In this document: in pieces, positions 1 to 4,257 of the stretch | Layout of the letters: every line of letters begins with the position of its first letter | Position numbering within the stretch: the first letter of the stretch is position 1 | Program-made: the position numbers and the translations under genes | The notes under the pieces: generated by a model | The model's database searches: none | Told to the model about the DNA's origin: nothing | The model's input: only the letters and a program-made list of their open reading frames with translations | From: Cyanobacteriota bacterium | Lineage (GTDB): Bacteria; Cyanobacteriota; Cyanobacteriia; SKYG9 | Length of the DNA: 6,341 bases | Assembly (NCBI GenBank): GCA_025054735.1 | Contig: JANWZG010000225.1 | Location: 1 to 6,341 of the forward strand | Direction: 5' to 3'

Positions 1-32
1 CCTACTGTTCCTCTTGGCATACAAGTAGTAAT
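1..32 (+). other. Left flank of the array, probably a truncated spacer
   Basis: These 32 bases precede the first visible repeat. They are close to spacer length (34-41 in this array) and are not strongly AT-rich as a leader would usually be. I therefore read them as the 3' part of a spacer whose preceding repeat lies off-window. The end of a leader cannot be excluded without the sequence to the left. Confidence 0.55.
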
Positions 33-1510
33 GTTTCCGTCCCCTTGCGGGGTGATGGTTATGAAACTTGTGAAGTAACTTTGAGTGAAGACCTGGTGTT
101 AAGTTTCCGTCCCCTTGCGGGGTGATGGTTATGAAACTCAAGTGGTCTCTGGCAGACATAGGACTGAAACTTGTTTCCGTCCCCTTGCGGGGTGATGGTT
201 ATGAAACTTATACCTAAACCGGGATACAAATTTGTTATTGGTGAGTTTCCGTCCCCTTGCGGGGTGATGGTTATGAAACCTCACGTTTGTTCCAGCGACC
301 GTCCAGGCTGATCTGTTTCCGTCCCCTTGCGGGGTGATGGTTATGAAACTTGTGTAATACCACTGCCTCCGCCACCACCACTTGCAGTGTGTTTCCGTCC
401 CCTTGCGGGGTGATGGTTATGAAACGCTAGTAACTTAATAGCTGCTTGTCGATGCTCGGTTGTTTCCGTCCCCTTGCGGGGTGATGGTTATGAAACGTGG
501 AATCGATTGCAGACCAGATCGTCAACAAGAAGATCAGTTTCCGTCCCCTTGCGGGGTGATGGTTATGAAACCAGAGAACGTCACAATTAACGGCTACTGC
601 CACACCTGTTTCCGTCCCCTTGCGGGGTGATGGTTATGAAACTATCTCTGACTGTGCGCAATTGGCCGTAAGCCATTTGTTTCCGTCCCCTTGCGGGGTG
701 ATGGTTATGAAACGCAGGTGCGGCCTACCCTACCTTCCCACTGCTTGACTTCAGGTTTCCGTCCCCTTGCGGGGTGATGGTTATGAAACCTGCAGTGTTC
801 TCGTAGATTGCGTACCGGGGAGTAATGTTTCCGTCCCCTTGCGGGGTGATGGTTATGAAACCCAAATAACTCTCGGGGAAAAGAAAACCTACTCCGGGTT
901 TCCGTCCCCTTGCGGGGTGATGGTTATGAAACTCAATGGGGATGTACGCGTTATAAAAAACGCGAAAAAGTTTCCGTCCCCTTGCGGGGTGATGGTTATG
1001 AAACTCTAAGGGTACTTGGACGCAAAACAGCGCCAATGGTTTCCGTCCCCTTGCGGGGTGATGGTTATGAAACTATCTAACGCTGTGTCGCCTAACAGCA
1101 AGAAAGATAGTTTCCGTCCCCTTGCGGGGTGATGGTTATGAAACTGGATTCGTTGGCTCTATGCCAACGAATTACAGCATGCTAAGTTTCCGTCCCCTTG
1201 CGGGGTGATGGTTATGAAACAGCATTTTACGATGCAGCTAACGCTGAGCTACCAAAAATGTTTCCGTCCCCTTGCGGGGTGATGGTTATGAAACTGTAAA
1301 CGGTTTTGTTGCTTCCTGACCAGTTTGTCCCCGGTTTCCGTCCCCTTGCGGGGTGATGGTTATGAAACTCTGCAGGTTTACGAACTGCAGATTCGAGCAT
1401 TGCACGTTTCCGTCCCCTTGCGGGGTGATGGTTATGAAACTGAATAAAAAATTAGTACAATGCACCATAATAGGTGTTTCCGTCCCCTTGCGGGGTGATG
1501 GTTATGAAAC
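33..1510 (+). CRISPR. CRISPR array: 21 identical 35-bp repeats, 20 complete spacers
   Basis: The 35-bp repeat begins GTTTCCGT, has a central CCCC-TTGC-GGGG hairpin and ends TTATGAAAC; its ends GTTTC/GAAAC are inverted copies. Repeats start at 33, 103, 173, 245, 315, 391, 462, 537, 608, 679, 755, 827, 898, 970, 1039, 1110, 1186, 1260, 1334, 1406 and 1476. I saw no mismatch in any copy. Spacers are all different, 34-41 bp, mostly 35-37. A GAAAC end normally marks the 3' end of the transcribed repeat and gives the crRNA 5' handle, so transcription is inferred left to right. Variable spacer length and this repeat form are compatible with the type III or I-D systems common in cyanobacteria. Without cas genes the subtype is only a guess. 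The array probably continues beyond the left edge. Confidence 0.98.
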
Positions 1511-1543
1511 CCTTCGCTTGGGAGGCATCTCCTGGCAAGGGTT
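1508..1543 (+). terminator. Hairpin at the right end of the array, possible array terminator
   Basis: AACCCTT (1508-1514, including the last repeat bases) pairs with AAGGGTT (1537-1543). An inner stem GGAG/CTCC (1521-1524 with 1529-1532) closes a GCAT loop. The structure directly follows the last repeat in the inferred direction of transcription. No T-tract follows, so it is not a classical intrinsic terminator. It could instead be a processing or stability element of the precursor RNA, or chance pairing. Confidence 0.3.
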
Positions 1544-1614
1544 ACGGCGGTCAAATCTCCAGAGACGGTTTTCCACACCTGGTTTTGTACGGTCGAAAGT
1601 GGCTCTAGCGACTC

Positions 1615-1631
1615 GTGGTGAAGGTTGAAAC
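1615..1631 (+). repeat. Possible degenerate CRISPR repeat 3' end
   Basis: GGTGAAGGTTGAAAC resembles the 3' half of the array repeat (GGTGATGG...ATGAAAC), with one substitution and a two-base deletion. The 5' half of the repeat is not recognisable upstream. The distance to the last good repeat does not fit a simple repeat-spacer step. It may be a decayed repeat remnant, the end of a different repeat family, or coincidence. Confidence 0.2.
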
Positions 1632-1632
1632 T

Positions 1633-1659
1633 CGCTCTAGGAGCGGCACCTCCAGAGGT
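1633..1659. other. Two tandem short hairpins
   Basis: CGCTC-TAG-GAGCG (1633-1645) is followed after two bases by ACCTC-CA-GAGGT (1648-1659; with a realistic loop this is ACCT-CCAG-AGGT). Both stems are perfect. They might belong to a structured RNA or a weak terminator for array readthrough. No T-tract follows. The role is unknown. Confidence 0.3.
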
Positions 1660-1815
1660 CAACGAAGTTATGCGGTTTTCAAGGATCGGGTGACCTGTGG
1701 AGATCATGGCTTTGAGTATACTGGGGATAGAGCAGAACAGCAATGTGTTTAATGTTAAATTATGTAAAGTTTAAGCGTCAAGGGCTGAGCTGCTACTATT
1801 CCAGATCAAAAAGGC

Positions 1816-1828
1816 ACATCTGAGATGT
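1816..1828. promoter_or_regulatory. 13-bp perfect palindrome, possible operator
   Basis: ACATCT-G-AGATGT is a perfect inverted repeat about 170 bp upstream of ldhA. The half-element TCTGAG is also repeated directly (1819-1824 and 1828-1833). It could bind a dimeric regulator, but it does not match an FNR, NtcA or LexA consensus that I recognise. Chance is a real alternative. Confidence 0.22.
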
Positions 1829-1961
1829 CTGAGCTTCTCTCCCTGGCTCCCGGCTTGCAGGGTCAAGGGGTCAGAAAAACTCGCATGGGTTGTGTAGCTG
1901 GCTGCTGGAGCTATGATGCTAGCTGTGGTTGATTGCTAGTATCGTGTTGGGGGGAAAACCC

Positions 1962-1970
1962 TGCTACACT
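1962..1970 (+). promoter_or_regulatory. Possible extended -10 promoter of ldhA
   Basis: TGCTACACT fits an extended -10 (TGn plus a TATAAT-like hexamer at 1965-1970). Transcription would start near 1977 and give a leader of about 24 bases before the ATG at 2001. No good -35 hexamer sits 16-18 bases upstream. If real, this promoter also excludes the upstream in-frame TTG at 1929 as the start. Confidence 0.25.
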
Positions 1971-2000
1971 AAACCCGTAGACTGCTTAGGTCAATTGCCT

Positions 2001-3026
2001 ATGGATGTTGCTGTGTTTAGTGCCAAGTCCTACGATCGGCAAATGCTTGCTGCGGTCAATGCTGAGCAGAGCTATGGTCACCAGTTGGTGTTTTTAGAGC
2101 CGAGTTTGAACCAGAGCACTGCACCCTTAGCTGCTGGGTTTCCGGCTGTTTGTCTCTTTGTGAATGATGCGGCAGATGCGGCTGCGCTGGATATTCTAGC
2201 TGCCAATGGCACTAAGCTCATTGCTTTGCGCTGCGCTGGGTTTAACAATGTAGACCTAAAGGCAGCAGCAGAGCTAGGAATGACCGTTGTCCGGGTGCCT
2301 GCCTATTCTCCCTATGCTGTGGCAGAGTTTGCCGTGGGCATGATTTTGACTCTCAACCGCAAGTTTCACAAGGCCTACAACCGGGTGCGAGAGGGCAACT
2401 TCTCTCTAGAGGGGTTGATGGGGTTTGAACTGCACGATCGCACAGTGGGCATTGTGGGCACAGGTAAAATCGGCATGATCTTCGCCAAGCTGATGCGGGG
2501 GTTTGGCTGTGTGGTGTTGGGCTACGATCGCTACCCCAATCCTCAGTTTGAAACCTTGGGTGCGGCTCGGTATGTGGATTTACCGGAATTACTCGCCAAT
2601 TCTGACATCATCTCGCTGCACTGTCCCCTGACCCCAGAAACCTACCACCTGATTGATGCAGAGGCGATCGCCCAGATGAAACCAGGGGTGATGCTGATCA
2701 ATACCAGTCGGGGTGCCCTGATTGATACTGAGGCTGTGATTGATGGCTTGAAATCTCGCCACATTGGTGCTTTAGGGCTGGATGTGTACGAACAGGAAGC
2801 AGACCTGTTTTTTGAGGATTTATCGAACACAATCATCCAAGATGATGTATTTGAACGGTTGCTGATGTTCCCCAATGTGCTAGCTACCGGACATCAGGCA
2901 TTTTTCACCGAAGATGCCCTGACCAACATTGCCCAGACTACCCTGGCCAACATCACCGCGATCGAGCAGGGTCGGCCCTGTGCCAATGAGGTGCGAGCAG
3001 AGGAGTTGGTGGTTTCCAAGCCCTGA
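2001..3026 (+). CDS. ldhA: D-lactate dehydrogenase (NAD-dependent 2-hydroxyacid dehydrogenase)
   Basis: This cytosolic enzyme reduces pyruvate to D-lactate with NADH, the redox-balancing step of fermentation. The protein is 341 aa, full length for the family. The start MDVAVFSAKSYDRQ matches the usual LdhA beginning; an in-frame TTG at 1929 would add 24 residues with no family match. The ribosome site is weak (AGG at 1988-1990). The domain order is the substrate-binding N-terminal part, the inserted NAD-binding Rossmann domain with GIVGTGKIG (150-158) and Asp176 in GYDRYP ending the second strand (favours NAD over NADP), then the C-terminal return to the catalytic domain. The catalytic triad is visible: Arg237 in NTSRG, Glu264 in DVYEQE and His298 in TGHQA, nearly the same numbering as E. 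coli LdhA. The gene converges on pflA with a 96-bp gap and no clear terminator. A HIP1 site lies inside. Action on related 2-oxo acids such as glyoxylate is possible, as for some cyanobacterial homologues. Confidence 0.92.
   Translation: MDVAVFSAKSYDRQMLAAVNAEQSYGHQLVFLEPSLNQSTAPLAAGFPAVCLFVNDAADAAALDILAANGTKLIALRCAGFNNVDLKAAAELGMTVVRVPAYSPYAVAEFAVGMILTLNRKFHKAYNRVREGNFSLEGLMGFELHDRTVGIVGTGKIGMIFAKLMRGFGCVVLGYDRYPNPQFETLGAARYVDLPELLANSDIISLHCPLTPETYHLIDAEAIAQMKPGVMLINTSRGALIDTEAVIDGLKSRHIGALGLDVYEQEADLFFEDLSNTIIQDDVFERLLMFPNVLATGHQAFFTEDALTNIAQTTLANITAIEQGRPCANEVRAEELVVSKP
2664..2671. repeat. HIP1 octamer GCGATCGC
   Basis: This exact palindromic GCGATCGC lies inside ldhA. The octamer is highly over-represented in many cyanobacterial genomes, so it supports the taxonomic assignment rather than a local function. 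Confidence 0.7.
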
Positions 3027-3122
3027 TAGCGAGGGTAAGCAGCGACAGGATGGCTAGGAGAGTGATGGCATATGGTGGCAGGGTTGCATGTTAGGGTGAA
3101 GGGGGTTGATGAAATGACTTGC

Positions 3123-3851
3123 CTAGACAGCAACAAGGCCGCGATCAGCAAAGATTTGCTTGACAGCGGCTACCTGCTCAGGGGTAGGGGGTTGAGTATC
3201 GTGGAGGGTGTAGGGCAAGCCCAACTGCTCCCACTTGTATTCCCCCATCTTGTGAAAGGGCAGCACCTCTACCCGTTCTACATTGGGCAAGGTTGCTACA
3301 AAATCCGCTAGTCCAGTCACGTTGCTTTCTGGATCGGTTAACCCCGGCACTAACACAAACCGGATCCATGTGGGTTTGTGGATATCAGCAAGGTAGCGGG
3401 CAAAGGTCAAGGTTGGCTCTAGGGAAACGCTAGTCACCTGTCGATAGCGATCGGGGTCATAGGATTTAATATCCAACAGCACCAAATCTGTATGGGCTAC
3501 CACTGGCTTAGCTGCTTCTAGCACTACATACCCAGAAGTATCCAAGGCTGTGTGCAACCCCATAGCCTGACACTGGCGCAAAATCTCTGCTACAAAGGTG
3601 GGCTGCATTAATGGCTCTCCACCGCTGATGGTGACTCCTCCGTGGCGCAAAAAACTCCGATACTTGCGAATTTCCGCCATGATTTCCTCAACGGTCACCT
3701 CGCGCCCCTCGTGGTAGTTGCGACAGTCGGGGTTATGGCAATACAAACAGCGGAGAGGGCACCCCTGGGTGAACACCACAAATCGGAGTCCTGGCCCATC
3801 AACGGTGCCACAGCTTTCTAAGGAATGGATGCGTCCAGTGATGTTAGGCAT
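3123..3851 (-). CDS. pflA: Pyruvate formate-lyase activating enzyme (radical SAM)
   Basis: PflA uses a 4Fe-4S cluster and S-adenosylmethionine to abstract hydrogen from the C-terminal glycine of PflB, switching it on under anoxia. The protein is 242 aa, complete and close to E. coli PflA (246 aa). The CxxxCxxC cluster motif is in CPLRCLYCHN with Cys31, Cys35 and Cys38. The SAM-binding GGEP follows at 77-80, and DIKSYD at 127-132 is another family motif. The N-terminal SLESCGTVDGPGLRFVVF segment is typical of PflA. The ATG overlaps the end of the pentapeptide-repeat gene by 8 bp in another frame (GATGCCTAA), and no ribosome site of its own is evident, so translation is probably coupled to that gene. 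It is last in the pflB-pentapeptide-pflA operon. The activase of another glycyl radical enzyme is unlikely, because PflB is adjacent and the protein lacks the extra ferredoxin-like clusters of those activases. Confidence 0.95.
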   Translation of the reverse strand: MPNITGRIHSLESCGTVDGPGLRFVVFTQGCPLRCLYCHNPDCRNYHEGREVTVEEIMAEIRKYRSFLRHGGVTISGGEPLMQPTFVAEILRQCQAMGLHTALDTSGYVVLEAAKPVVAHTDLVLLDIKSYDPDRYRQVTSVSLEPTLTFARYLADIHKPTWIRFVLVPGLTDPESNVTGLADFVATLPNVERVEVLPFHKMGEYKWEQLGLPYTLHDTQPPTPEQVAAVKQIFADRGLVAV

Positions 3852-4182
3852 CTTGAGTCATGTCGTGGGCGGTGGGGTCAAAGCCTTCGGGAAAGCGAGT
3901 GTAGCTGTCAAAGTCAGCACGGGTAAACAGGGCACCATCAAGGGTAGCCCCACGGAGATTGGTGCTAAACAGAAGGCACCCCCGCAGGTCGGCTCCTGTT
4001 AGGTCTGAGGCTTCTAGGTCAGCAAAGCTAAGGTCACAGCCTCGCAGGTTCGCCCCCTGGAGGTTCACCCCCCGCAAATCGGCATAGCTTAGATCTTCTC
4101 CCGCTAGGTGGATATGAGCAAAATTGCGCTCTCCTGCTGCATAGCGATCGCGAATTTCTCTCTGGGTTGCCGATGTTGTCAT
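3844..4182 (-). CDS. Small pentapeptide-repeat protein in the pfl operon
   Basis: The protein is 112 aa and soluble, with no signal peptide or membrane segment. After a short charged N-terminus (RDRYAAGERNF) comes an uninterrupted run of about 15 pentapeptides from Phe21 to about residue 95, centred on L/F every five residues (LSYAD, LRGVN, LQGAN, LRGCD, LTGAD). It should form a right-handed quadrilateral beta-helix of roughly four coils. The tail TRFPEGFDP is common in cyanobacterial members. The start at 4182 is chosen because AAGGAG lies 7 bases upstream; an in-frame start at 4257 would add 25 residues that do not resemble the family. The stop overlaps pflA by 8 bp, so the two are probably co-translated. 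Members of this family have diverse or unknown roles, such as protein scaffolding, DNA mimicry and gyrase protection. A link to PFL assembly or activation is an inference from position only. Confidence 0.88.
   Translation of the reverse strand: MTTSATQREIRDRYAAGERNFAHIHLAGEDLSYADLRGVNLQGANLRGCDLSFADLEASDLTGADLRGCLLFSTNLRGATLDGALFTRADFDSYTRFPEGFDPTAHDMTQDA
4144..4151. repeat. HIP1 octamer GCGATCGC
   Basis: A second exact GCGATCGC lies inside the 5' part of the pentapeptide-repeat gene. Like the copy in ldhA, it points to a cyanobacterial genome. Confidence 0.7.
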
Positions 4183-4189
4183 GACCAAT

Positions 4190-4195
4190 CTCCTT
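4190..4195 (-). promoter_or_regulatory. Ribosome binding site of the pentapeptide-repeat gene
   Basis: AAGGAG on the minus strand is 7 bases before the ATG at 4182. It is the strongest Shine-Dalgarno sequence in the window, and it decides the start against the longer in-frame option at 4257. It may also serve pflA indirectly through coupling. Confidence 0.75.
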
Positions 4196-4217
4196 TTACT
4201 CACAGTTATGGAAACCG

Positions 4218-4246
4218 CCAGCCCCTCCTGGGGTAGAAGGGGCTGG
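4218..4246 (-). terminator. Intercistronic hairpin after pflB
   Basis: A perfect 9-bp GC-rich stem (CCAGCCCCT at 4218-4226 with AGGGGCTGG at 4238-4246) and an 11-base loop lie 11 bases after the pflB stop. On the transcript it is followed by CGGTTTCC, so there are only three Us in a row. It could be a leaky terminator or a 3' stabiliser that makes pflB more abundant than the two downstream genes. That would fit the small amount of activase needed. The genes after it are probably still read through it, because no separate promoter is obvious in the 75-bp gap. Confidence 0.55.
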
Positions 4247-4257
4247 AATGAAGTCAC

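Larger units (their letters stand above)
1511..2000. other. Intergenic region between the array and ldhA, no convincing gene
   Basis: These 490 bases hold no reading frame that looks like a protein gene; open frames over the left part run through the array or lack family character. Contents from left to right are: a hairpin next to the last repeat; a stretch ending GGTGAAGGTTGAAAC that resembles a repeat end; two tandem hairpins at 1633-1659; an AT-rich block near 1748-1772 with the inverted pair TTTAA-TG-TTAAA (1748-1759); a 13-bp palindrome at 1816-1828; a short inverted pair TAGCT/AGCTA (1895-1899, 1909-1913); and a possible promoter just before ldhA. The segment right after the array is not AT-rich, which argues against it being the leader. 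No tRNA or recognised RNA family was seen. Confidence 0.6.

Noticed and set aside
933..969. Inverted pair CGCGTT/AACGCG in spacer 13 (and CACTGC/GCAGTG in spacer 5)
   Set aside because: Six-base inverted pairs are expected once or twice among 20 spacers by chance, so I do not treat these as signals.
725..1743. Open frames across and beyond the array with recurring FHNHHPARGRK, FITITPQGDGN or VPLRGDGYET segments
   Set aside because: These are translations of the 35-bp CRISPR repeat in different frames, joined through spacers. Such frames are a known source of false hypothetical proteins.
1929..2000. Upstream TTG start that would lengthen the lactate dehydrogenase by 24 residues
   Set aside because: The extra residues do not match the family, and the ATG at 2001 gives the typical MxVAVFSAK start and full family length.
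3027..3122. Search for a bidirectional terminator between the convergent ldhA and pflA
   Set aside because: I found no convincing stem with a T-tract in this 96-bp gap.
2642..3369. Minus-strand frames inside ldhA, plus-strand frame at 3072-3311 and alternative minus frame at 3178-3369
   Set aside because: They lie over the well-supported ldhA and pflA genes in other frames and show no family motifs.
4205..4236. GTTATGGAAAC and CCCC-TCCT-GGGG resembling parts of the CRISPR repeat
   Set aside because: The order of the two parts is reversed relative to the repeat, and the segment belongs to the pflB intercistronic hairpin. The likeness is probably chance.
4183..4257. Longer start for the pentapeptide-repeat protein
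   Set aside because: It would run through the intercistronic hairpin and lacks a ribosome site, whereas AAGGAG sits 7 bases before the ATG at 4182.
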